Shown here: one piece after another, positions 53,548 to 61,375 of the stretch
Layout of the letters: the number at the start of each line of letters is the position of its first letter
Numbering within the stretch: the stretch's first letter is position 1
Origin: Streptomyces sp. SLBN-31
GTDB taxonomy: Bacteria > Actinomycetota > Actinomycetes > Streptomycetales > Streptomycetaceae
Assembly (NCBI RefSeq): GCF_006715395.1
Contig: NZ_VFNC01000001.1
Span: forward strand, 1,798,001 to 1,862,000
Direction: 5' to 3'
DNA length: 64,000 bases
Made by a program: the position numbers and the translations under genes
The notes under the pieces: model-generated
Databases searched by the model: none
Told to the model about the DNA's origin: nothing
Seen by the model: the letters and a program-made list of their open reading frames with translations, nothing else

Positions 53548-54311
53548 CCATGTCCGCCCAGCCCCTCACCGTCGCGGCCGGCACCGGCACCGGCGCCGTC
53601 CTGCTGTGGGTCGCCCTGCCCTACGTCGCCCTCGCCGTGTTCGTCCTCGGCCACGTCTGGCGCTACCGCTACGACAAGTTCGGCTGGACCACCCGCTCCT
53701 CCCAGCTGTACGAGCGCCGCCTGCTGCGCATCGGCAGCCCGCTGTTCCACTTCGGCATCCTCGTCGTCCTGCTGGGCCACATCGGCGGTCTGGTCATTCC
53801 CAAGAGCTGGACGGAGGCGGCGGGCATCGGCGAGGACGCCTACCACGCCTCGGCCGTCGTCCTCGGCACCATCGCGGGCGTGTGCACGCTCGGCGGACTG
53901 GCGATCCTCGTCTACCGCCGCCGTACCGTCGGACCCGTCTTCTCCGCCACCACCCGCAACGACAAGGCCATGTACGTCCTGCTGACCGCGACCATCGTGC
54001 TCGGCCTGTCGGCCACCGTGGCCGCCAACCTCGTCGGCGGCGGATACGACTACCGCGAGACCATCTCCCTGTGGTTCCGCGGCGTCTTCTCCCTGCGCCC
54101 CGACCCCAACCGGATGACCGGCGCCCCCGTCCTGTTCCAGCTGCACGCCGTCAGCGCCATGCTGCTCTTCGCCGCCTGGCCCTTCACCCGCCTCGTGCAC
54201 ATGCTCACCGCCCCGCTCGGCTACCTCACCCGCCCCTACATCGTCTACCGCAGCCGCGACGACCGGCTCGGCGCCCGCGCCCCCCGCCGCGGCTGGGAAC
54301 GCATCGGGTGA
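53544..54311 (+). CDS. narI: respiratory nitrate reductase gamma subunit (cytochrome b), copy 2
   Basis: A 255-residue five-helix cytochrome b, with heme-ligand His in G-H-V-W-R-Y, L-F-H-F-G, L-G-H-I-G-G-L and F-Q-L-H-A-V-S-A. Closely similar to copy 1 but without the Ser/Ala tail and without a VKOR gene behind it. ATG 53544 overlaps the narJ stop. It is the last gene before the disrupted junction at about 54570. Confidence 0.94.
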   Translation: MTMSAQPLTVAAGTGTGAVLLWVALPYVALAVFVLGHVWRYRYDKFGWTTRSSQLYERRLLRIGSPLFHFGILVVLLGHIGGLVIPKSWTEAAGIGEDAYHASAVVLGTIAGVCTLGGLAILVYRRRTVGPVFSATTRNDKAMYVLLTATIVLGLSATVAANLVGGGYDYRETISLWFRGVFSLRPDPNRMTGAPVLFQLHAVSAMLLFAAWPFTRLVHMLTAPLGYLTRPYIVYRSRDDRLGARAPRRGWERIG

Positions 54312-54468
54312 CCGGCCCGCCCGCGCGGTCGTGCCGTGGGCGGCGGCCGGAGCGGAGATCATCCGGAGCCCGGAACGCCATGCCACTCCCCAGGCCTTCA
54401 CCCGATCCCACCCGCATTCTCACGACCTGCGTCTGAGGGGCACAGTCGGATGTGGGAGCGTGAGTCGG

Positions 54469-54576
54469 GTGAGTGAGAGTTCGTCCAACACCCTGCAATA
54501 CCGCTTCGACGGGCCGGAAGACGCCCCTGTCCTGATCCTCGGTCCGTCCCTGGGCACCACCTGGCACAGGTTGTAG
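54469..54576 (+). pseudogene. truncated 3-oxoadipate enol-lactonase (pcaD/pcaL) 5' fragment
   Basis: Codons from GTG 54469 give S-S-N-T-L-Q-Y-R-F-D-G-P, then A-P-V-L-I-L-G-P-S-L-G-T-T-W-H, the usual start of Streptomyces enol-lactonases of the alpha/beta hydrolase fold (beta-ketoadipate pathway). The match ends at T-W-H and two codons later a stop appears, leaving about 35 of roughly 260 or more residues. The active-site Ser, Asp and His are lost. The rest of the gene is not in the window, so the break near 54568 marks a deletion or an insertion junction. Confidence 0.75.
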
Positions 54577-54694
54577 GGACCGTCCAGGGGTGTCTACGCC
54601 AGTCCATCGGGGGCGCGAAACGGCAGGTCAGGGCCTCGGAGTCCGAGAGTGTCCGCCCAGTTGGTGACAGCTGTGTGATAGCGCGTGACACCGC

Positions 54695-54728
54695 GAAGCC
54701 CCGTTGGAAACCATGGCGACGGGGCTTC
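54695..54728. terminator. hairpin, 10-bp stem
   Basis: GAAGCCCCGT (54695-54704) pairs with ACGGGGCTTC (54719-54728), with a 14-base loop. No intact gene ends near it, so it may be inherited from lost sequence. Confidence 0.6.
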
Positions 54729-54748
54729 TGCGCGGAGCCGCGAGACGG

Positions 54749-54778
54749 AGGCCCCACCGGAGCACTTCGGTGGGGCCT
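54749..54778. terminator. hairpin, 11-bp stem
   Basis: AGGCCCCACCG (54749-54759) pairs with CGGTGGGGCCT (54768-54778), 8-base loop. Second of two hairpins in tandem. Confidence 0.6.
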
Positions 54779-55206
54779 GCGGTGAGACCGGCTGCGCCGG
54801 CGGGCGGATGCGGTCGCCACCTCATGCAAGTCCGCGTTCCTCCGGCGCCTTCACGGGTGCGCCTGATTTGCGATCGCGTCCTAGTTCGATGAGGCGCCCC
54901 TCATTCACTAGGAGTCGTCGTCACAGAAGGCGACGTACGGGGGACTGGGCGTTGGCGGGGCGGACGCCGGCCTGGCCCCGCCTGCTCTCGGACGGCCCGT
55001 GGCAAGACCCGCGGCCCAGCGGGCGCGCCCGGCCGGTGTGACGGCCGTGTCCGGGGGCAGGGCGACACCCGCGACCACGGGGCGGCGAACTCGCGTGCCC
55101 GGGCGCCACCCGTCCGCGCGTACCGCCGCACCGGCCCGCGCAGGTCAGCCCCCCCCCAGACGGTGCGGCTCCTCGCCGGGGATGCATCCGCCGGGGCTGC
55201 GAGCCC

Positions 55207-55488
55207 TCGGACAGCAGGTTCGACTCCCTCGTCAGCCGGCTGAAGACGTCCGTCACCGACCACGTCGCGGACGAGGAGAACCGGCTGTTCACACTGCTGG
55301 CCGATGCGTGCTCCGCGGAGGCTCTGGAGGAACTCGGCGAGAAGGTCAGGGCGGCGAAGAAGACGGCACCCACCCGTCCTCACCCGTCCGCACCGGACAC
55401 ACCGCCCGCCAACAAGCTTCTGGCGCCCGGCACCGGCATGGTCGACCGACTGCGCGACATGCTCACCGGTCGAGGTCGGCAAGGGTGA
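55207..55488 (+). pseudogene. C-terminal remnant of a hemerythrin-domain protein
   Basis: An open phase ending at TGA 55488 encodes S-V-T-D-H-V-A-D-E-E-N-R-L-F near its start, then E-E-L-G-E-K-V, A-K-K-T-A-P-T-R-P-H-P and P-P-A-N-K-L-L-A-P-G. This is the typical second half of Streptomyces hemerythrin HHE proteins. There is no start codon or N-terminal half upstream, so the gene is truncated at its 5' side near 55207. Confidence 0.7.
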
Positions 55489-55527
55489 AGCCGTAGCGGC
55501 AGGTTGCTCCGCGAGAGGCGACGATGC

Positions 55528-55774
55528 GATGGCTTCCGGCTTGCTGGTCTCTCCGTCCGCGCAGGCGTCTTCCTGCAGCCACCGCAGTGCACGGGACCTG
55601 ACGGCTGCGTTTCCGGAGACAGCCGAGGCCGCCGAAGCGTTCGGGGAGGGCGTCGTCCTTGACGGTGAGGCTGTGATCCACCCTGACGGCCGGCTCGACT
55701 TCGCCACCCTCCACCCAGCGCATCACTCGAGCGAGCTGCGTGGGAGGCGGATGAGCCTTCCTGGCCGTGACTGA
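55528..55774 (+). pseudogene. degenerate ATP-dependent DNA ligase fragment
   Basis: Codons from 55528 read D-G-F-R-L-A-G-L-S-V-R-A-G-V-F-L-Q, like the segment after the active-site Lys in ligases of the LigD/LigC type. A shift of frame then gives R-D-L-T-A-A-F-P-E, V-V-L-D-G-E-A-V-I and G-R-L-D-F-A-T-L, which are the next conserved ligase blocks, ending at 55774. Both ends and the catalytic Lys are missing. Confidence 0.65.
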
Positions 55775-55973
55775 GTCCCTTGTGACGAATCTGTGCACCC
55801 CTTTACCGCGGTGCCCAAGAACCACATGGAATGGATGAGGTCCTGCACTCACCGGTGTGGCATACCCGTCCCGCGATCCTCCCTGTTGTTGAATCCACCG
55901 GCAGGCGAGGACCCAAGGCGGGACGCGGCGGGCAAACTCGCCTTCCATACGGCTCAGCAATGGAGAGGTAACC

Positions 55974-56168
55974 ATGGCAGACATCAGCCCGATCGACATG
56001 CAAAAAGCTCTGAAAGGTGCCAACTACCCGGCCAGCCGCGACGACCTCGTGGCGCTGGCCAAGCAAAACGGTGCGGAAAACGATCTCATCGAGAAGCTGT
56101 CCAGTTCTGGAGCAGAGCAGTTTGACGGCCCCAACGATGTCCAGAAAGCCGTGTTCGACGAGGACTAG
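55974..56168 (+). CDS. DUF2795-family small protein
   Basis: A 64-residue protein recognised as DUF2795: I-D-M-Q-K-A-L-K-G-A-N-Y-P-A-S-R-D-D-L-V near the start and F-D-G-P-N-D-V-Q-K-A-V near the end. GAGAGG lies 7 bases before the ATG. Function unknown; these proteins are common and often stress-linked. It is the only intact gene in this decayed stretch. Its stop codon shares bases with the end of the IS481-type transposase on the other strand, so the element abuts it exactly. Confidence 0.85.
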   Translation: MADISPIDMQKALKGANYPASRDDLVALAKQNGAENDLIEKLSSSGAEQFDGPNDVQKAVFDED

Positions 56169-57162
56169 TTGTACTGACCCGTGAGGTTGGGGACGCGGCT
56201 GGCGGGTGGTTGCTCTTTCAGCGCGGTGTGTCCGCGGTGGTGATTGTAGGTGTGCAGCCACTGCGGGAACGCTTCCCGACGGTCGGCTTCGGAGCCGTAG
56301 GGACGGGCGTAGGCCCACTCCTCCAGCAGGGTGCGGTTGAAGCGTTCGACCTTGCCGTTGGTCTGCGGCCGGTAGGGTCGCGTGCGCTTGTGAGCGATCT
56401 GGGCCGCTGCCAGCGCATCGCGCCAGTCGCGTCAGCGGTAGCAGGAGCCGTTGTCGGTGAGCACCCGCTCGACGGTGATGCCGGCCTGGGTGAAGAGGGC
56501 GTGGGCCCGCTGCCAGAAGCCGGTGGCGGTCTCCTTCTTCTCGTCGGTGACGATCTCGCTGTAGGCGAGGCGGGAGTGGTCGTCGACGGCGGTGTGCAGG
56601 TAGCTGTAGCCCAGGTTGGGGCGGCCGTGACGGGTGCGGGGCCGGGCGGGGTCGCGGTGTGCGGAACTGTTCCGGCTGCCCCGGGCTCTGCCGTCGGCCT
56701 TGTGACCGCCGCCGTCGGGGATGTTGCCCAGCTTCTTGATGTCGACGTGGATGAGTTCGCCGGGCCGGTCGCGTTCGTAGCGGCGCACGACGCGGCTGGT
56801 GGCCCGGTCCAGATGTGTCAGGCGGGCCAGACGGCAGCGGGTGAGGACCCGGTGCACGGTGGACGGCACCAGGTGCAGGAAGTGCGCGATGCGGGCCGGT
56901 CCCACCGGCGCAACAGGCGGACCTTGATGATCCGTCGCTCCGTGCGGGTCGGCGTGCAGCAGGGGCTGTGGCGGGGGCGACTGGGGCGGTCGGCCATGCC
57001 GGCCTCGCCGAGCTGCCGGTAGCGGTCGGCCAACCGCTGGGCCGTCGTGGGCGAGACCTGGAAGCGTTCGGCGGCCCGCCGCAGTGGCCAGCCGTCCTCG
57101 ACGGCGCAGCGGGCCAGGCGCAGGCGGCCGGTCTCGGTCAGGGGTGCATTACGGTGGGGCAC
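56165..57162 (-). mobile_element. IS481-family transposase, inactivated
   Basis: Reading from GTG 57162, the protein starts P-H-R-N-A-P-L-T-E-T-G-R-L-R-L-A-R, has a helix-turn-helix (A-A-E-R-F-Q-V-S-P-T-T-A-Q-R) and then an integrase core with D-I-K-K-L, D-D-H-S-R-L-A-Y and D-N-G-S-C-Y-R. One base is missing near 56910 (R-R-W is followed by G-P-A-R-I-A-H in another phase), and a TGA at 56434-56432 replaces a codon right after C-Y-R. The same frame then runs on through K-V-E-R-F-N-R-T-L-L to TAG 56165. Terminal inverted repeats were not resolved. Confidence 0.82.
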
Positions 57163-57189
57163 GAGGGCCTTTCTGGTCGCCGGTGCAGA

Positions 57190-57554
57190 TGTCGCAATCC
57201 ACACCAGGCCAAGAAGGCCCTCCCCACTACCTGCGCAGCCTCTACCCGCCCCAGGTCCGTATCGCGATCGTCTGCGACAACTTCTCCCCGCTCCTGACCA
57301 CCAAGAAGTGCCAACGCGTCGGCACCTGGGCCACGGCGAACAACCTCGAAATCGCCTACACCCCCACCAACAGCTCCTGGCTCAACCGCATCGAGGCCCA
57401 GTTCACCGCATTGTGCTACTTCACCCTCGACGGCACCGACCACGCCAGCCACAAGGAACAGGGCAGCATGATCCGCCGCTACATCATCTGGCGAAACGGC
57501 CACGCCGACGACCAGCGCCTACGCGCTGTCGTCGACAGGGCTAATGCTGCCTGA
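57190..57554 (+). mobile_element. IS630-family transposase, 3' remnant
   Basis: The phase ending at TGA 57554 encodes the C-terminal third of an IS630 DDE transposase: V-R-I-A-I-V-C-D-N-F-S-P near 57265, Y-T-P-T-N-S-S-W-L-N-R-I-E-A-Q-F-T-A (which carries the catalytic Glu) and M-I-R-R-Y-I-I-W-R-N. The N-terminal part with the first Asp is missing. The IS481 copy lies directly upstream, so it probably inserted into or replaced part of this element. Confidence 0.78.
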
Positions 57555-57561
57555 TCCGGCG

Positions 57562-58074
57562 CTACACGCCGGTGGTGCCATCGATGCGTTCCCGGACCAG
57601 GTCGGCGTGGCCGTTGTGGCGGGCGTACTCCTCGATCATGTGGACGTAGATCCAGCGGAGGTTGACGTCCTGCTCCATGAAGCGGCCCGTATCGGTCAGA
57701 GCACGGTCGGCGCAGTGCTCGCGGGCGCGGGCGATCTCCGCGTGCCAGGTGGCGAGGGCGTCACTCAGGGCGGCGCCCGCAGCAAGGTCGAAGCCGCCGT
57801 CGGGGCCGTCCGGGTCGGCCTGCGGGTCGTAGATGGGCGGGGCCTGTTCTCCGGCGAGCACGCGGCGGAACCAGTTCCGCTCCACCTCCGCCATGTGCTG
57901 GACCAGGCCGGTCAACGTGAAGCCGGACGGCGGCACGGACGCAACGGCGGCCTACTTATTGTCCAGACCCTCGCACTTCATGGCCAGTGTGGTGCGGTGA
58001 AAGTCGAACCAGCTTTCAAGCGTCGTGCGCTCGTCGGCGTTCAGGGGCGGCATAGGGCGATCGATGGCGCTCAC
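57562..58074 (-). pseudogene. DinB/DUF664-family protein with in-frame stop
   Basis: From GTG 58074 the frame encodes a DinB-like four-helix protein ([28 protein letters not shown]). A TAG at 57954-57952 interrupts it, and the same phase then continues [23 protein letters not shown] to the normal end. Family members bind a metal with three His and are suspected thiol-dependent S-transferases. It lies between two IS630-type 3' ends. Confidence 0.78.
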
Positions 58075-58098
58075 CGGTCGATTATCGCCAGCGGCCGA

Positions 58099-58155
58099 AG
58101 CCGTCGACAGGCGGGGCCTCACTACAGGGCGAACGTTGCCTGATGCGGCACTAGC
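58099..58155. repeat. second IS630-like 3' terminus
   Basis: GTCGACAGG, then after about 16 extra bases GGGCGAACGTTGCCTGATGC, parallels the end of the IS630 remnant at 57532-57555 (GTCGACAGG, then GGGCTAATGCTGCCTGATCC), including the last codons R-A-N-x-A and the TGA. The DinB pseudogene is therefore flanked by two related ends in the same orientation. Confidence 0.55.
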
Positions 58156-58397
58156 TGTGCGCAAAGCAGCCGGCGCCGCTGTCCTCTTGCCGTGCTGTCA
58201 GGGCACGCGGGCTGACCGTTGGCGATCAGGCTCCTCATGCCCCAGCTCGTGCGGGCAGCATTCGCCGGGGCGGGGCGCGAATACTTTCCAGCACACCGAC
58301 TGCATTGAGGAGGAGCACCGGCGTTACGGGCGCGCGATGCCGGGTACCGATGATGCGGTCGGCGCGGCGGGTGCCGGCTGTGATGGAGAGGTCCGGC

Positions 58398-60887
58398 ATG
58401 GACGCTTCGGTGGACCGCATCGCGCAGCCGTGGGGCGGCCGTACTCCGTATGGGCGCCACGAGGTGTGGCCCGCGCGGGTGGACACTCATCTCAAGGAGG
58501 GCGTCGCGCCGGATGACGTTCAGCGATGGGTGCAGACCGCGTCGATTCTGCACTCCGACGGCGATGCGATGGACATCGCGGTCATGGACGGTCGCATGGT
58601 CGGCGTCCGGGGACGCGCGCAGGACCGGGTGAACCACGGCCGCCTCGGGCCGAAGGACCTGTTCGGCTGGCAGGCCAACGCCTCTCCCGACCGGCTGACC
58701 CGGCCGCTCGTCCGTGTGGAAGGCCGTCTGGTCGAGACCGACTGGGCGACCGCCATGGACCGGATCGTGTCCCGCTCCCGGACTCTTCTGCAGGAGAAGG
58801 GCCCCGGTTCGATCGGCTTCTACACCACCGGCCAGCTGTTCCTGGAGGAGTACTACACGCTGGCGGTGCTGGCCCGCGCCGGCATCGGCACGAATCACCT
58901 GGACGGCAACACCAGGCTCTGCACCTCCACGGCCGCCGAGGCGCTCAAGGAGTCCTTCGGCTGCGACGGTCAGCCCGGAAGCTACGACGACGTCGATCAC
59001 GCGGACGTCATCGCGTTGTACGGGCACAACCTGGCCGAGACGCAGCCGGTGCAGTGGATGCGCATCTTGGACCGGCTCGACGGCGCCAATCCGCCCCGCT
59101 TGGTCTGCGTGGACCCCCGGTCGACGCAGGTGGCGCGCCGGGCCACCGTGCACCTCGCCCCGCGCGGCGGCACCAACGTGGCGCTGCTCAACGCGCTGCT
59201 GCACGAGATCATCCGCACCGGGCATGTCGATCACGAGTACATCGCGGCTCACACCGTCGGCTTCGAGGAGCTGGAAGCACGGGTCGAGGAGTGCACCCCC
59301 GAGTGGGCGGCCGGCATCTGCGACGTCCCGGCCGCGCGCATCGGCGAGGCGGCGGAGGTCATCGGCTCGGCCGACCGGTTGCTGTCGACGGTCCTGCAGG
59401 GCGTCTACCAGTCCCACCAGGCCACCGCGGCCGCCGTGCAGATCAACAACATCCACTTGATCCGCGGCATGCTCGGCCGGCCGGGAGCGGGTGTGCTGCA
59501 GATGAACGGCCAGCCCACCGCCCAGAACACCCGGGAGTGCGGCGCCAACGGTGACCTGCCGGGCTTCAGGAACTGGGAGAACGACCAGCACGTCGCCGAC
59601 CTGGCGAAGGTGTGGAACGTCGAACCGAAGCAGATCCCGCACTACGCGCCGCCCACCCACGCCATGCAGATGTTCCGCTACGCCGAACAGGGCTCGATCC
59701 GCATGCTGTGGATCAGCGGCACCAACCCCGCCGTTTCCCTGCCCGAGCTGTCCCGCATCCGCTCGATCCTGTCCCAGGAGCGGCTGTTCGTCGTGGTGCA
59801 GGACCTGTTCCTGACCGAGACCGCCCAGCTGGCCGACGTGGTGCTGCCCGCCGCGACCTGGGGTGAGAAGACCGGGACGTTCACGAACGCCGACCGCACC
59901 GTGCACCTGTCGGACAAGGCCGTCGATCCGCCGGGCGAGGCCAGGCCGGACCTGGACATCTTCCTCGACTACGCCAGGCGCATGGACTTCCGCGACAAGG
60001 ACGGCGGCCCGCTGGTCCACTGGCACGACCCGGAGTCGGCGTTCGAGGCGTGGAAACGGTGCAGCGCCGGCCGGCCGTGCGACTACACCGGCCTCACCTA
60101 CGACAAGCTGCGCGGCCCGACCGGCATCCAGTGGCCGTGCAACGAGGACGCACCCGACGGCACGGAACGGCTCTACACCGACGGCATCAGCTGGGCGCAC
60201 CCCGACCAGTGCGAGACGTACGGCAAGGATCTCCTCACCGGTGCGACGGACAGTGTGGTGGAGTACCGCTCCCTCAATCCGGACGGCAAGGCCATGATCA
60301 AGGCCGCCGCCTACATGCCGCCCCATGAGGAGCCCGGTGCTCAGTACCCGTTCCAGCTCACCACCGGGCGGACGATCTATCACTTCCACACCCGGACCAA
60401 AACCGGGCGTGCCCCCCAGCTGAACAAAGCCGCGCCCGACGTATGGGTGGAGGTGTCCGCCACCGACGCGGACGAGCGGGGTCTGAACGAGGGCGATCTG
60501 GTGGAGGTGGCCACGCCCCGCGGCGCGCTTCGGGGACGGGTCCGGGTCACCGACATTCGGCCGGGACTGCTGTTCGTGCCGTTCCACTACGGCTACTGGG
60601 ACACCCCGGCCGGTCACGGCCCGGACGAGAAGACACCCGGGCGCGCCGCCAATGAGACGACCGTCACCGACTGGGACCCGGTTTCCAAGCAGCCGTTGTT
60701 CAAGACAGCCGCGGCGGCTCTCACCCTCGTCGAACGCGGTGGGGGCCAGGCTGCCCCCGCGCCGACCACCACCGCGTCCGTGCCGTCACGGAGCGGCGGC
60801 GTTCCGGCAACGGCGGGAGGCCCTTCGGCGAGCGTGGTGGAGTCGGACGGCGCCACATGGCATGGACGTGAGGAGGGAAGCCGGTGA
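58398..60887 (+). CDS. molybdopterin oxidoreductase lacking the N-terminal Fe-S cysteines
   Basis: An 829-residue enzyme of the assimilatory nitrate reductase/formate dehydrogenase-like group. Mo-bisMGD binding regions are well conserved, and the likely Mo-ligand Cys is Cys175 (N-T-R-L-C-T-S-T-A). The usual C-x2-C-x3-C plus a fourth Cys for a 4Fe-4S cluster are replaced in register by Ser49, His52, Asp56 and Gly84. The Mo site may thus be fed by another route. ATG 58398 has GAGAGG upstream. The C-terminal 60 residues are low-complexity. A small gene overlaps its stop. Substrate unknown. Confidence 0.85.
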   Translation: MDASVDRIAQPWGGRTPYGRHEVWPARVDTHLKEGVAPDDVQRWVQTASILHSDGDAMDIAVMDGRMVGVRGRAQDRVNHGRLGPKDLFGWQANASPDRLTRPLVRVEGRLVETDWATAMDRIVSRSRTLLQEKGPGSIGFYTTGQLFLEEYYTLAVLARAGIGTNHLDGNTRLCTSTAAEALKESFGCDGQPGSYDDVDHADVIALYGHNLAETQPVQWMRILDRLDGANPPRLVCVDPRSTQVARRATVHLAPRGGTNVALLNALLHEIIRTGHVDHEYIAAHTVGFEELEARVEECTPEWAAGICDVPAARIGEAAEVIGSADRLLSTVLQGVYQSHQATAAAVQINNIHLIRGMLGRPGAGVLQMNGQPTAQNTRECGANGDLPGFRNWENDQHVADLAKVWNVEPKQIPHYAPPTHAMQMFRYAEQGSIRMLWISGTNPAVSLPELSRIRSILSQERLFVVVQDLFLTETAQLADVVLPAATWGEKTGTFTNADRTVHLSDKAVDPPGEARPDLDIFLDYARRMDFRDKDGGPLVHWHDPESAFEAWKRCSAGRPCDYTGLTYDKLRGPTGIQWPCNEDAPDGTERLYTDGISWAHPDQCETYGKDLLTGATDSVVEYRSLNPDGKAMIKAAAYMPPHEEPGAQYPFQLTTGRTIYHFHTRTKTGRAPQLNKAAPDVWVEVSATDADERGLNEGDLVEVATPRGALRGRVRVTDIRPGLLFVPFHYGYWDTPAGHGPDEKTPGRAANETTVTDWDPVSKQPLFKTAAAALTLVERGGGQAAPAPTTTASVPSRSGGVPATAGGPSASVVESDGATWHGREEGSR

Positions 60888-61375
60888 ACGGCATCACCCT
60901 GACCCTGCGCGTGCTGCACCACGGCGAGAAAGATCTCGCCAGGCACCTGGTCACGGTGGCGGAACGTCATCGCACCGAGCACGAGATCCACCACGTCGCC
61001 ACCGACCTGGCCCTCTGGTCCCGTGAACACGTCCAGCGACTGGCCGACACCGGTCGCCACTATGGCGTGAAGCTCGGTGAGCCGCCTGACTCGTCCGACC
61101 CGGGTGTTCTGGCGACATTCAGGGAGAAGGCGGCGAAGGCCATGGGCCACCGGCCCGAGCCCGGTCTGCTCCTGCTGCGCGACCTGCGGGAGCTGCATCT
61201 GGGAGCGACCGAGAACTCGCTGCACTGGGAGATGCTCGCCCAGGCGGCCCAGTCCACCAAAGACGACCGGCTCCTGGCCCTCGCCTCGTCCTGTCACCCG
61301 CAGACCCTGCGGCAGATGCGTTGGTCCAACACCATGATCAAGAACATCTCACCGCAGATCCTGACCAGCCTCTAG
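60884..61375 (+). CDS. unknown helical protein coupled to the molybdopterin oxidoreductase
   Basis: A 163-residue, mostly alpha-helical protein rich in His and Glu in its first half (H-H-G-E-K-D-L, H-R-T-E-H-E-I-H-H-V-A-T-D-L). No family is recognised with certainty; the spacing could suit a four-helix, possibly metal-binding bundle. GTG 60884 overlaps the oxidoreductase stop by four bases, so it is likely a partner subunit or redox/maturation protein. It ends in a TAG that overlaps the convergent phosphatase stop. Confidence 0.75.
   Translation: MNGITLTLRVLHHGEKDLARHLVTVAERHRTEHEIHHVATDLALWSREHVQRLADTGRHYGVKLGEPPDSSDPGVLATFREKAAKAMGHRPEPGLLLLRDLRELHLGATENSLHWEMLAQAAQSTKDDRLLALASSCHPQTLRQMRWSNTMIKNISPQILTSL

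Larger units (their letters stand above)
54577..55206. other. junction region without a recognisable gene
   Basis: Follows the broken lactonase. No frame with a family resemblance was found. It contains two terminator-type hairpins (54695-54728 and 54749-54778) and an imperfect dyad of 33 bases (54880-54912, outer arms CCTAGT/ACTAGG). A run of nine C lies near 55150. The sequence may be the outer part of a decayed element. Confidence 0.55.

Noticed and set aside
54398..54829. Minus-strand frame across the lactonase break
   Set aside because: No family resemblance and no ribosome-binding site; it spans the junction and is likely chance.
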